From Candidatus Merdivicinus faecavium (GTDB taxonomy: Bacteria; Bacillota; Clostridia; Oscillospirales; Ruminococcaceae): 36,733 nucleotides of DNA. The number at the start of each line of letters is the position of its first letter. The stretch's first letter is position 1. The notes below the pieces were generated by a model. That model was not told the origin of the DNA. It ran no database searches and saw only the letters and a list, made by a program, of their open reading frames with translations. Made by a program: the position numbers and the translations under genes. Location of the stretch: the NCBI GenBank assembly GCA_018716285.1, contig DVKD01000053.1, positions 1 through 36,733 of the forward strand, given 5' to 3'. This document shows, piece after piece, positions 25,099 to 32,308 of the stretch.

Positions 25099-25127
25099 TT
25101 GCGCGCAGTGGGATTTTGTGGTAGGAT
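25099..25127 (+). promoter_or_regulatory. Probable promoter of MmcQ/YjbR gene
   Basis: TTGCGC (25099-25104) and TAGGAT (25122-25127) have 17-base spacing and lie 35 bases before the ATG. The promoter is divergent from the aconitase operon promoter, with the weaker Rex look-alike lying just upstream. Confidence 0.5.
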
Positions 25128-25161
25128 AAGGAAAAAAGAGGCGGAGAAAGGAGGAGTTTGG

Positions 25162-25491
25162 ATGCGGAGCAGGCGGGAATGGGTTGCCTTCTGCCTGAGC
25201 TTGGGCGGCTGCTGGGAGGATTACCCCTTTGACGAAGAGTGGACGGTGATGCGGCACCGGGGAAATCGCAGGTCCTTCGCCTTCTTCTATGAGCGGGGCG
25301 GGACGCTCTGGGTCAACTGCAAGTGCCCGCCGGAGGAGGGGGATTTCCTCCGGGCGCACGTCCCCGGCTTTTTTCCGGCCTACCACATGAACAAGACCCA
25401 CTGGGTCACGGCGGCCCTGGACGGCCGCGCGGACGAGGGCGAGGTCGAGCGGGTGATCCGGCAGTCCTACGCCCTGACCCGGCCGCAGTAG
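25162..25491 (+). CDS. MmcQ/YjbR family protein
   Basis: This 109-residue protein matches the small MmcQ/YjbR (DUF419) family, which has a CyaY-like DNA-binding fold. Typical features are an N-terminal helix, the WTVMRHRGNRRSFAFFYERGGTLWVNCKCPPEE core with hydrophobic strands, the PAYHMNKTHWVTAALDG motif, and a C-terminal helix ending IRQSYALT. The function of the family is not settled. The ATG at 25162 follows AAAGGAGG at ideal spacing, although the frame is open further upstream. It is a single gene closed by the terminator at 25513. Confidence 0.88.
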   Translation: MRSRREWVAFCLSLGGCWEDYPFDEEWTVMRHRGNRRSFAFFYERGGTLWVNCKCPPEEGDFLRAHVPGFFPAYHMNKTHWVTAALDGRADEGEVERVIRQSYALTRPQ

Positions 25492-25512
25492 TGCGGCATT
25501 TTTCCAGCAAAG

Positions 25513-25556
25513 AGGCCCCCGGGCAGCGTTCAGAGCTGTCCGGGGGCCTGCGTTTT
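25513..25556 (+). terminator. Terminator between convergent genes
   Basis: AGGCCCCCGGGCAGC (25513-25527) pairs with GCTGTCCGGGGGCCT (25535-25549), one G-U pair included, with a T tract at 25553-25556. It lies between convergent genes and may also stop minus-strand transcription from the aminotransferase, though the T tract there is weaker. Confidence 0.8.
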
Positions 25557-25562
25557 CCTGAT

Positions 25563-26861
25563 TTATGCGGCTTTGATCTGATTGAGGAGCTTCTCGACGG
25601 CGGCGAGCTTGACGCAGAGGCAGAGAACCTCGGCGGCCTTTTCGAGCTCTTCCAGCGAGGGGTAGGTCGGCGCGATGCGGATGTTGGTGTCGAGCGGGTC
25701 GATGCCGTAGGGGAAGGACGCGCCCGCGCCGGTCAGGACGACGCCGGCCTCCTTGCAGAGGGAGACGACCCTTCTCGCGCATCCGGGCAGGACGTTTAAG
25801 GAGAAGAAGTAGCCGCCGTTGGGGCGGGTCCATTCGGCGATGCCGAGCCCGGCGATCTCCCGGTCGAGCATCGAGAAGACCAGGTCAAAGCGCGGCTTGA
25901 TGATGGCGCGGTGTTTCTCCATGTGGGCCTTGACGCCCTCCCTGCTGCCGAAGAAGCGGGTGTGGCGGAGCTGATTTACCTTGTCGAAGCTGATGGTCTG
26001 CATGGTGAGGTATTTCTTGGCCCAGGCGAGGTTTTTGCGGCTCATGGCCATCGCGGCGACGCCTGCGCCGCTGAAGGAGATCTTGGAAGTGGAGCAGAAG
26101 ATGTAGACCATGTCCTCGCTGCCCCGCTTTTTGCACTCGTCCATCAGGTTTAGGAGGGTGTCGGGGGTGTCGGTAATGTCGTGGACGCAGTAGGCGTTGT
26201 CCCAGAAGATGCGGAAATCGCTGGCGGCAGGCTTCAATGCGGCGAAGCGGCGGACCGTCTCATCCGAGTAGGTGTAGCCGTCGGGGTTGGAGTATTTGGG
26301 CACGCACCAGATCCCCTTGACGGCGGGGTCGCCGTTTACGTACTGCTCGACGAGGTCCATGTCGGGGCCGGCGGGGGTCATGGGGATGGAGATCATCTCG
26401 ATGCCGAAGGTCTCGGTGACGCCGAAGTGGCGGTCGTAGCCGGGGACGGGGCAGAGGAACTTCACGACGCTCTGCTTGCCCCAGGGAATTTCGCCGGGGG
26501 CGGCGCCGAACTGCATGTTGCGGGCGACCGTGTCGTACATGAGGTTCAAGCTCGAGTTGCCGCCGACAAAGACCTCGTCGGGCTCCACCTCCATCAGGTC
26601 GGCGAAAAGCTGCCGCGCCTCCGGGATGCCCTCGAAGAGGCCGTAGTTGCGGACGTCGGCGCCGTTTTCGCAGGTCAGAATGTCAGAGGAGGAGAGGACG
26701 TCGAGCATCCCCATCGAGAGGTCGAGCTGCTCAGGCGAGGGCTTGCCGCGGGACATATCCAGTTTGAGGCCCTGCGCCTGGATGCGGCGGTAGGCGGTTT
26801 CGAGCTCTTGTTTTTCGGCCGCCAGCTCTGCGGCGGTGAGGGTGCGGTAATCTGCCATCAT
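25563..26861 (-). CDS. Aspartate aminotransferase, subgroup Ic
   Basis: This 432-residue pyridoxal-phosphate enzyme has the usual length for subgroup-Ic aspartate aminotransferases. Evidence includes LDMSRGKPSPEQLDLS at the start, VRNYGLFEGIPEAR, VGGNSSLNLMYD, CPVPGYDRHF, WCVPKYSNPDGYTYS, the cofactor-binding DNAYCVHD, and the Schiff-base lysine in FCSTSKISFSGAG. C-terminal NIRIAPTYPS holds the substrate-carboxylate Arg. It transfers the amino group between aspartate and 2-oxoglutarate, linking to the nearby isocitrate dehydrogenase product. The start is one of two adjacent ATGs (26861 or 26858) after GGAGGAAC. Confidence 0.92.
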   Translation of the reverse strand: MMADYRTLTAAELAAEKQELETAYRRIQAQGLKLDMSRGKPSPEQLDLSMGMLDVLSSSDILTCENGADVRNYGLFEGIPEARQLFADLMEVEPDEVFVGGNSSLNLMYDTVARNMQFGAAPGEIPWGKQSVVKFLCPVPGYDRHFGVTETFGIEMISIPMTPAGPDMDLVEQYVNGDPAVKGIWCVPKYSNPDGYTYSDETVRRFAALKPAASDFRIFWDNAYCVHDITDTPDTLLNLMDECKKRGSEDMVYIFCSTSKISFSGAGVAAMAMSRKNLAWAKKYLTMQTISFDKVNQLRHTRFFGSREGVKAHMEKHRAIIKPRFDLVFSMLDREIAGLGIAEWTRPNGGYFFSLNVLPGCARRVVSLCKEAGVVLTGAGASFPYGIDPLDTNIRIAPTYPSLEELEKAAEVLCLCVKLAAVEKLLNQIKAA

Positions 26862-26908
26862 AGGTTCCTCCATCTGTTCCATGAGTATTACATGCGGTGT
26901 TGAATACT

Positions 26909-26937
26909 ATCATACACGAAATGCGGCAATTTTGCAA
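26909..26937 (-). promoter_or_regulatory. Promoter of aspartate aminotransferase
   Basis: On the minus strand TTGCAA (26937-26932) and TATGAT (26914-26909) are 17 bases apart, about 48 bases before the start codon. Just upstream is a long AT-rich stretch with TTTGCA/TGCAAA arms, of uncertain meaning. Confidence 0.75.
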
Positions 26938-27074
26938 GATGTATTTTAAAATCCTGCAAATTTTGCCTCCCAAAGAATTATATGGCAAATCCGCTCAAAT
27001 TGTGAATCTTCAATAAAACCGGAAAAATATGCAGCAAATCCGAAAAAAACGCCGGAAATATGCGCGATTTTCCA

Positions 27075-29120
27075 TCAGATTCGGGAGACCAGATTTTTCC
27101 GAATGCAATGCGCGAGGTTTAGATGCTTCATTCCCCAGCGGTCAAAAAGAATTTCCGCCTCCTCCCCGCTGCGTTTTATCAGCCGCCCTTCGCCGAAGGC
27201 GCGGTGGAAAAGACGGTCCCCTTCCCGGAAGGGGATCGGGGTCTGCGGCTCCTTTGCCGGGGCGAGGAAGGCGTAGCCGAAGCGGGAAAGCCGGAAGCCC
27301 GGCCAGTCCGCCGGCGGGTCGAAGAGGACGATCCGCTCCCGGGCGCGGGTGGCGGCGACGTAAAAAAGGCGCTGCTCCTCCCGGAAGGCCGCCTCCTCCC
27401 CCAGCGTCAGGCCGGAGAGGGCGCCGCGGGCCGGGAGGATGCCCTCGAAGCAGTCGAAGAGGATGACCATGTCAAATTCCAGCCCCTTCGCCGAGTGGAC
27501 GGTCGAGAGGGTGAGGACTGCCTCGCCCGGACGGTACGCTGCGGGGCGGGAAGCCTCCGTGAGCCGCCGGAAGAGTGCGGGAAAGTCGGGAGAGGTCTCG
27601 CAGATCCAGCGCAGCTGCCCGTACCGCAGCCGGATGAGCGGGTCGCCGGACCGGAAGCGGGAGGCGATGACCCGCCCCGCCGGCGTGCGGGTCTCGAGGA
27701 GGCGGAGGGCCTTCCCGGGAGCGAGGCGGGACGCTTCCTCGATCATGTCGGCCAGCAGGCGGGCGCGGCCGGGGCGGTGGGCGCGATCGGCGGCCTCCCG
27801 CAGCAGGGCGGGGACGGGCTTTGTCCCGTCGGCCCGGAGAAAGACGTTCTCGTAAAGCAGCGGCCCCAGCTCCCGCCCGCAGCCGGAATGGTGGAAGGAA
27901 TCGAGGTCGAAGGGGTCGGCGCAGACGGCCAGCAGGGCGGCCATCGCGCGGGTGTAGTGCTTGACAAGGGTCACCGGCTCGGCGTCGAGCCGGAAGGGGA
28001 TGCCCTGCTCCTGCAGGAAGAGGGAGAGGGCGCAGGCGGTGAGGTTGCTGCGGTAGAGGATGCCGGCCGTCTGCCCGGGGGGCAGCTCGCTTAAAAGGGC
28101 GCGGATCTCGCCGTAGGCGTCGGCCATGCTTTTGGGGAAAACCTGCTCGACCCTGCCGCCCGGCGGACGGGTGGGGAGGAGGCGCTTGTCGTAGCGGTCG
28201 GGCGCCGTGCGGATGAAGGCCTCGCAGAGGGCGAGCAGCTCGGGCCGGGCGCGGTGGCTGTCCTCCATCTTGAGGACGCGCAGGCCGGGGTACTCCTCCG
28301 GCAGCCGCAGCAGCAGCGCCGGGTCCGCCCCGCGGAAGCCGTAGATGCTCTGGTCCTCGTCCCCGACGAGGAAAAGCCCCCGCCCCTCCGGCACGAGGAT
28401 GCGCAGGAGGGCGAACTGGGCGGGGGTGAGGTCCTGGCACTCGTCGACGTTCCAGAAGCGGAAGCGCCGCTGCCAGCCCGCAAGGAAGGCCGGGCGCTTC
28501 TGCAAAACCGCGAGGGCGTAGAGGAGCAGGTCGTCGTAGTCCATCAGGCGGCGGAATTTCTTCTCCTCCTCGTAGCGGGTGTAGACGGCGGCGAAGTGGT
28601 CGGGCATCCCGTCGAGCTTCAGCGCCTCCTCCCGGGAGAGGAGGCGGTTCTTGCACAGGCCGATCTTGCCGGCCAGCTCGGAGACGGTCTCCTCGTCCGG
28701 CGCGCTGTCCAGCAGCGACTCGTACGCCTCCCGGATCAGCCGGTCGGAGGCCGGGGCCAGCTCGCTGCCGGTGAGCTGGGGGAGCGGGCGGCCCGACTGG
28801 GCGGAAAATTCCCGCAGAATCCGCCAGCAGAGGCTGTGGATGGTGGAGAAGCGCGGCGGGTTTGGGAAAAATTCTCCGAACAGGGCGGCAAAGCGCTCCC
28901 GCATATCCTGCGCGGAGTTGCGCGAGAAGGTGAGGGAGCAGATCTCCTCCGGCGGGGTCCCGCGGCTCAGAAGAAAGGCGGTCCGGGCGACGAGGACGGT
29001 CGTCTTGCCCGAGCCGGGGACGGCCAGCAGCAGGGCCGGGGCCGGGTCGTCCGAAAGGGCCTGGCGCTGGGCGGGGGTAAACTGCACGCCGTGGGCGGCG
29101 AGGATGCGGTCGATCTCCAT
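27075..29120 (-). CDS. UvrD/PcrA-type superfamily 1 DNA helicase
   Basis: This 681-residue ATP-dependent 3'-5' helicase has all SF1A motifs: Walker A AVPGSGKTT at 33-41, motif Ia SLTFSRNSAQDMRER, Walker B NVDECQDLTP, motif III GDEDQSIYGFRGA, motif V VHSAKGLEFDMVILF, and motif VI FYVAATRARERI. The C-terminus (GDRLFHRAFGEGRLIKRSGEEAEILFDRWGMKHLNLAHC) is the Tudor-like domain that PcrA and UvrD use to contact RNA polymerase. The length is slightly below typical PcrA (about 720-750). A second UvrD-like gene elsewhere probably does housekeeping repair. The ATG at 29120 follows AAAGGAGC. A single-gene transcript is likely. The stretch 26940-27074 downstream holds no clear terminator. Confidence 0.93.
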   Translation of the reverse strand: MEIDRILAAHGVQFTPAQRQALSDDPAPALLLAVPGSGKTTVLVARTAFLLSRGTPPEEICSLTFSRNSAQDMRERFAALFGEFFPNPPRFSTIHSLCWRILREFSAQSGRPLPQLTGSELAPASDRLIREAYESLLDSAPDEETVSELAGKIGLCKNRLLSREEALKLDGMPDHFAAVYTRYEEEKKFRRLMDYDDLLLYALAVLQKRPAFLAGWQRRFRFWNVDECQDLTPAQFALLRILVPEGRGLFLVGDEDQSIYGFRGADPALLLRLPEEYPGLRVLKMEDSHRARPELLALCEAFIRTAPDRYDKRLLPTRPPGGRVEQVFPKSMADAYGEIRALLSELPPGQTAGILYRSNLTACALSLFLQEQGIPFRLDAEPVTLVKHYTRAMAALLAVCADPFDLDSFHHSGCGRELGPLLYENVFLRADGTKPVPALLREAADRAHRPGRARLLADMIEEASRLAPGKALRLLETRTPAGRVIASRFRSGDPLIRLRYGQLRWICETSPDFPALFRRLTEASRPAAYRPGEAVLTLSTVHSAKGLEFDMVILFDCFEGILPARGALSGLTLGEEAAFREEQRLFYVAATRARERIVLFDPPADWPGFRLSRFGYAFLAPAKEPQTPIPFREGDRLFHRAFGEGRLIKRSGEEAEILFDRWGMKHLNLAHCIRKNLVSRI

Positions 29121-29151
29121 GCGGGCGGCTCCTTTCGGGGGATTTTCTTCT

Positions 29152-29180
29152 ATTATACCGCGCCCGCCCGTTTTCCGCAA
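29152..29180 (-). promoter_or_regulatory. Promoter of the UvrD-type helicase
   Basis: On the minus strand TTGCGG (29180-29175) and a perfect TATAAT (29157-29152) are 17 bases apart, 32 bases before the ATG. The first palindromic repeat unit begins 19 bases upstream. Confidence 0.8.
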
Positions 29181-29198
29181 GGATTTGTATTCCGCCCG

Positions 29199-29309
29199 CG
29201 TGACCGCGGGGGGACAATGACGACGCGGCAGTCAGCCACGCGCTGAGCTTCGGCTGGCGCAAACAAGTTGCGCCTCTGGAAAGAAATCCCCCGCAATTGC
29301 ACAATTTCG
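29199..29309 (+). repeat. Palindromic repeat unit, copy 1 (111 bp)
   Basis: The unit begins CGTGACCGCGGGGGG, continues ACAATGACGACGCGGC, and at offset 57 carries a hairpin GGCGCAA-N5-TTGCGCC (29256-29274). The next unit starts exactly 111 bases later. The head and hairpin position match copy 2 and the units at 36.45 kb. It is non-coding and lies in front of the helicase promoter. Confidence 0.7.
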
Positions 29310-29400
29310 CGTGACCGCGGGGGACAATGACAATGCGGCCGCACAGCACCGTTCCAACCGCTGGAACGGCAAGATAAACTTGCCGTTATGGGCAGGTTCC
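29310..29400 (+). repeat. Palindromic repeat unit, copy 2
   Basis: The head CGTGACCGCGGGGGACAATGAC is followed by GCGGCC, CACCG and GCTGGAACGG. A hairpin ACGGCAAG-N5-CTTGCCGT lies at 29366-29386, then TATGGGCAGGTT. Another small inverted repeat, CCGTTCCA-N5-TGGAACGG, overlaps it at 29349-29369. The unit runs into the 3' end of the broken SLOG gene, whose last codons and stop lie at its edge. Confidence 0.7.
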
Positions 29401-29688
29401 ATCCTCTATCCGCCGTTTTCGAGGCGGGAAGAACCATCCCAAAATGCCAAAACAAGGTCTGCATATTTGAATGATGTCCAGATTCCGTTTGAGCGGGGCG
29501 GCCCGGCCAAAGCGCCGGTAATCCGGCAGAAATTCCGTCAGTTTGATCCCGTGGGAGAGGGCGTAGTGCCGGGCGCAGGTGTCGATGCCCGCGGCGCCGC
29601 CGGATATGATTTCCGTGACATCATCGGGAAGATAATCGCTGAGATTTGAGACGGTCAGCCCCCGCGAACCGATTACAGCAACCTTCAT
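29386..29688 (-). pseudogene. Frameshifted, truncated SLOG (YpsA-related) protein
   Basis: The first 68 or so residues (MKVAVIGSRGLTVSNL, IISGGAAGIDTCARHYA, GIKLTEFLPDYRRFGRAAPLKRN) are typical of small YpsA/DprA-related SLOG proteins, nucleotide-ligand binding Rossmann folds. After LKRNLDIIQ the frame turns to Cys/Phe-rich nonsense. Skipping one A of the run at 29466-29468 restores YADLVLAFWDGSSR, exactly the expected family continuation. Even then the frame soon stops, without the normal last 25 or so residues, where repeat copy 2 lies. Both a frameshift and a truncation are therefore seen. The ATG at 29688 follows TTGGAGG. Confidence 0.8.
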
Positions 29689-29747
29689 AGCAGCCTCCAA
29701 TAGATATATTTTAAACGTGTTTTGCGTTTGTTTATCCCGTTATATCA

Positions 29748-29780
29748 CAAAATAGATGCAAAATAAATACAAAATATATT
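29748..29780. promoter_or_regulatory. Three 11-bp direct repeats, candidate RHH operator
   Basis: CAAAATA starts at 29748, 29759 and 29770, giving three tandem 11-bp units that end just before the ribosome site of the ribbon-helix-helix gene. Spacing of one helical turn suits cooperative binding of RHH dimers to direct repeats, so autoregulation is inferred. No convincing promoter was identified nearby. Confidence 0.5.
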
Positions 29781-29796
29781 TATGAGGTGCGCGATA

Positions 29797-29970
29797 ATGG
29801 CGATCAAAAGTGTATCCATTCGGATTGACAGCGAAGTTTTGGACAAGCTGCATGTTGTGGCGGATTATGAGGGGCGTTCGCTGAACAGCCAGATCCTCAT
29901 TTTGATACGGGATTGCATCGAGCAGTATGAGGAGAAACACGGGCAGATTCTGGAGAAGAAAAACCGATAA
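29797..29970 (+). CDS. Arc-like ribbon-helix-helix DNA-binding protein
   Basis: The 57-residue protein has the Arc/MetJ fold pattern: a short beta-strand SVSIRID, a first helix EVLDKLHVVADYEG, the RSLNS turn, and a second helix QILILIRDCIEQYEEKHG. The RSLNSQI turn resembles RSVNSEI of phage P22 Arc. A dimer would insert the strand in the major groove. The ATG at 29797 follows GAGGTG, preferred over an ATG at 29782 with no site before it. No toxin-like partner follows, since pyrE has its own promoter. The divergent neighbour is a broken SLOG gene, so it may be a remnant regulator. Confidence 0.8.
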   Translation: MAIKSVSIRIDSEVLDKLHVVADYEGRSLNSQILILIRDCIEQYEEKHGQILEKKNR

Positions 29971-30007
29971 CGGCCCGCCCGCGCCGGCGGAAAATCCCCC
30001 CGCCATC

Positions 30008-30036
30008 TTGCCACCCGTGTCGAAATATGGTATACT
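30008..30036 (+). promoter_or_regulatory. Promoter of pyrE
   Basis: TTGCCA (30008-30013) and TATACT (30031-30036) have 17-base spacing and TGG just before the -10. The 30-base leader has no room for a PyrR attenuator. Confidence 0.8.
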
Positions 30037-30066
30037 GGGAAGAAAGACAGAAAGGACGGATGGATT

Positions 30067-30729
30067 ATGCTGACACAGGCGAAAAAGGAGTTTATCGAGT
30101 TCATGATGGGCGCGGACGTGCTCCGCTTCGGGGAGTTCAAGACCAAGAGCGGCCGGCTCACCCCCTACTTTGTCAACACCGGCAACTACCGCACCGGCGC
30201 GCAGATTGCGGCGCTGGGCAAATTCTACGCGGCCTGCATCCGGGAAGCCTGCGGCGAGGACTTTACCGCCATGTTCGGCCCGGCCTATAAGGGCATCCCG
30301 CTGGTCACCGCGGCGGCGAGCGCCCTTTCCACCCTCTACGGCATCGACAAGCCCTACTTCTTCAACCGCAAGGAAGTGAAGGACCACGGCGAAGGCGGAT
30401 CGCTGGTCGGCTACCAGCCCAAGGACGGCGACAGCGTCATCATCATCGAGGACGTCATCACCGCCGGGACCGCCGTCCGCGAGACGGTCCCGATCCTCAA
30501 GGCCGCCGCGGATGTGAAGGTCACCGATATGTTCATCTCGGTCGACCGCTGCGAGGTCGGAAAGGAAGGCGTCAAGACGGCCGTCATGGAGGTCAAGGAG
30601 GAGTTCGGCATCAACGTGCATGCCATCATCACCGTTCGCGACATCCGCGAGTACCTCTCCGAGCACGGCACCGACCCGGCGCTCCTCGCCAGCATGGACC
30701 GCTACATGGAGCAGTACTGCCGCTTCTGA
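30067..30729 (+). CDS. pyrE: Orotate phosphoribosyltransferase
   Basis: The 220-residue enzyme makes orotidine monophosphate from orotate and PRPP in de novo pyrimidine synthesis. It shows the orotate-binding GEFKTKSGRLTPYFVNTGNY loop, the GPAYKGIPL segment, catalytic-loop residues FNRKEVKDHGEGG, and the PRPP signature VIIIEDVITAGTAV. Length is normal. AAAGGA precedes the ATG. The gene stands alone, away from other pyr genes, with its own promoter and a strong terminator. Confidence 0.95.
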   Translation: MLTQAKKEFIEFMMGADVLRFGEFKTKSGRLTPYFVNTGNYRTGAQIAALGKFYAACIREACGEDFTAMFGPAYKGIPLVTAAASALSTLYGIDKPYFFNRKEVKDHGEGGSLVGYQPKDGDSVIIIEDVITAGTAVRETVPILKAAADVKVTDMFISVDRCEVGKEGVKTAVMEVKEEFGINVHAIITVRDIREYLSEHGTDPALLASMDRYMEQYCRF

Positions 30730-30744
30730 CCAATTGCACCCAAA

Positions 30745-30783
30745 TAAAAAACCGCCGTCCGGAGCGCCGGGCGGCGGTTTTTG
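30745..30783. terminator. Bidirectional terminator after pyrE
   Basis: AACCGCCGTCCGG pairs with CCGGGCGGCGGTT around an AGCG loop, with T residues after it on the plus strand and a run of A residues before it that would be T residues on the minus strand. Confidence 0.88.
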
Positions 30784-30789
30784 TTGAGG

Positions 30790-30889
30790 AATTGTACAAT
30801 TGCAGCGTTTGTGCTGTAGGGGCGGGGTTTCCCCGCCCGCCGATATACATACCCTACCGTCCGAAAAAGGATTCGGGCGGCGTTTTTTT
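30790..30889. repeat. Palindrome and hairpin cluster between pyrE and URO-D gene
   Basis: Three elements follow each other. AATTGTACAATT is a perfect 12-bp palindrome (30790-30801). GGGCGGGG-TTT-CCCCGCCC is an 8-bp hairpin (30820-30838) flanked by GTAGGG and CCCTAC. A plus-strand terminator-like hairpin pairs CCGTCCGAA (30857-30865) with TTCGGGCGG (30872-30880), followed by seven T residues. No gene between explains a second terminator. The GTAGGGGCGGGG type is reminiscent of interspersed palindromes in gut Firmicutes. Confidence 0.5.
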
Positions 30890-30905
30890 GCGGCTGTTCA
30901 ACTAT

Positions 30906-31952
30906 TCAACTGAAATAGCCCATGTAGCGCTCCATCGCGTCCATGAGGGCGCGGACGTTCTCGAGCGGGATGCCGGGGTAAAGGCCGTAGATCATGGTCA
31001 GGCCCCCCTCCTTGCGCCCGATGGAGGAAACCTCCCGGCGGATGAGGTCCTCGATCTCCTTCGGCGTGCCGAAGGCGGTGACGTTCTGGCGGTCGATGTC
31101 GAGGTCGACGCAGATTTTTCCCGCGAATTTCGCGGCGATCCAGTCGATGCCGTTGACCAGGTCCTGCAGGTTGATGATCTCCACACCGCCGTCGATAAGG
31201 TCGTCGACGAGGGTCCGGATGTCCCCGTCCGAGTGCATGTGGATGGGGAGGCCGCGCTCCTTGGCGGGCCGCATCAGCCGCTGGTAGGAGGGCTTGATGT
31301 ACTTGCGGAACTGTTCCGGGGAGAGCATGGGGCCGAACTGCATCCCCAGGTCCTCGGCGTAGGTCATGACGTCCACCCCGCAGTCCAGCCAGTGGGCGAT
31401 GATCCCCGCGTTGAAGTGCTCGACCATCTCGATGAGGTCCCAAAGCCGCGGTTCCTCGTCGGCCATGTCGAAGAGGAGGTTCTGGTAGCCGCGCAGGTCG
31501 CAGAGCTGGAGGAAGGTGTGCCCGTGCCGCAGGCCGCCCATGTGGAGCCGGTCGGGCGTTTGGCGGATGCTTTCCTTGACCGCCGCCCAGTCGATCGGGC
31601 CGATGCCGGTGCAGCGGTCGGGGTCGGGCGGGCGGTAGCCGTCAAAATCCGCCCAGTCGGCGAGGGGGTGGCCGGTGACGGTGCCGGTCATGCCGTCCAT
31701 CGCGGTCGTCCAGATGCAGCCAAAATCGTCACGGTAGGGCGCGTCCTTGCGGGTGATGGGGGCGTAATCGGGGCGGTAGGGGAGCGCGGGCTTTTGGAAG
31801 CCGGGGAAGAGGAGGGGGTGGTCCTCCATCAGCCCGAACAGCTCGTCCTGCGGGTAATTCTCGTAGCAGGAAGGGTTTACGGCAAACGACATGGGGATGT
31901 AGTCCGGCCGCTCAAAGCGGACGGCGCGCAGGTAGTTTTCCCTGCTGGTCAT
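30906..31952 (-). CDS. URO-D superfamily protein (second copy type)
   Basis: The 348-residue protein has the uroporphyrinogen decarboxylase-like barrel: MTSRENYLRAVRFERPDYIPM start, a central WLDCGVDVMTYAEDLGMQFGPMLSPEQFRKYIKP, and IHMHSDGDIRTLVDDLIDGGVEIINLQD. At the zinc-ligand position of methyltransferase members it has HMHSDG with no Cys, unlike the CHCCGD of the gene at 12022. The two are therefore different subfamilies. It is not HemE, as the N-terminal substrate Arg motif is absent. Such genes are common in clostridial sugar clusters; the role is unknown. The ATG at 31952 follows AAAGGA. A TATAAT lies at 32003-31998 on the minus strand, with no good -35. Confidence 0.8.
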   Translation of the reverse strand: MTSRENYLRAVRFERPDYIPMSFAVNPSCYENYPQDELFGLMEDHPLLFPGFQKPALPYRPDYAPITRKDAPYRDDFGCIWTTAMDGMTGTVTGHPLADWADFDGYRPPDPDRCTGIGPIDWAAVKESIRQTPDRLHMGGLRHGHTFLQLCDLRGYQNLLFDMADEEPRLWDLIEMVEHFNAGIIAHWLDCGVDVMTYAEDLGMQFGPMLSPEQFRKYIKPSYQRLMRPAKERGLPIHMHSDGDIRTLVDDLIDGGVEIINLQDLVNGIDWIAAKFAGKICVDLDIDRQNVTAFGTPKEIEDLIRREVSSIGRKEGGLTMIYGLYPGIPLENVRALMDAMERYMGYFS

Positions 31953-32114
31953 GGCAATCAGTCCTTTCAGAAAGAAAATCTGTCCGAATTGTTTTCTATT
32001 ATAGCATAAGATGTGTCCGGAATCTTTTCAAAACAGCGGATTTTTTGGAAAAAATACGGGCGGAGAGAGAAAATCGGGTTCAATTGTAAACAAATATCAA
32101 TAATTTTGTTAACA

Positions 32115-32141
32115 TTAGCACTAAGATATTGACAGTGCTAA
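32115..32141. promoter_or_regulatory. CIRCE operator (HrcA site)
   Basis: TTAGCACTA-N9-CAGTGCTAA matches the CIRCE consensus TTAGCACTC-N9-GAGTGCTAA except for one changed symmetrical pair, with the exact 9-base spacer. It overlaps the -35 of the hsp20 promoter, so HrcA would repress and heat would relieve. Confidence 0.92.
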
Positions 32142-32156
32142 TATTTGTGCTATAAT
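32129..32156 (+). promoter_or_regulatory. Heat-shock promoter of hsp20
   Basis: TTGACA (32129-32134) and TATAAT (32151-32156) have 16-base spacing. The -35 lies inside the CIRCE element. Transcription would begin near 32163, giving a leader of about 145 bases. Confidence 0.9.
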
Positions 32157-32171
32157 AGAATCAGAACCTAA

Positions 32172-32235
32172 GGAAAGGGGTTCGGAGGGCAGAGCGCTCC
32201 GGGCGAACGCCCTGGGCAAAAGCCCGATCCCTTCC
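32172..32235 (+). ncRNA. Cloverleaf-like structured leader of hsp20
   Basis: An outer helix, GGAAAGGG (32172-32179) with CCCTTCC (32229-32235), one base bulged, encloses three hairpins. These are CGGAG/CTCCG (32183-32201), GGGC-GAAC-GCCC (32201-32212) and GGGC-AAAA-GCCC (32214-32225). The element sits between the promoter and the gene. It could affect message stability or temperature-dependent translation, but it is 60 bases from the ribosome site, so a thermometer role is only a guess. Confidence 0.4.
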
Positions 32236-32308
32236 AAACGTTCCGTTCCGCCCCGACAGGAGCGAAATGATCAAAGTCTACTGTCAATAACAAATGGAGG
32301 AATGAATT

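Noticed and set aside
27472-29349. 625-codon minus frame overlapping the helicase in another frame
   Set aside because: It is an Arg/Pro-rich shadow of the helicase frame, which has all SF1 motifs.
29797-29970. Antitoxin of a toxin-antitoxin pair
   Set aside because: No small toxin-like gene lies downstream; the next gene is pyrE with its own promoter.
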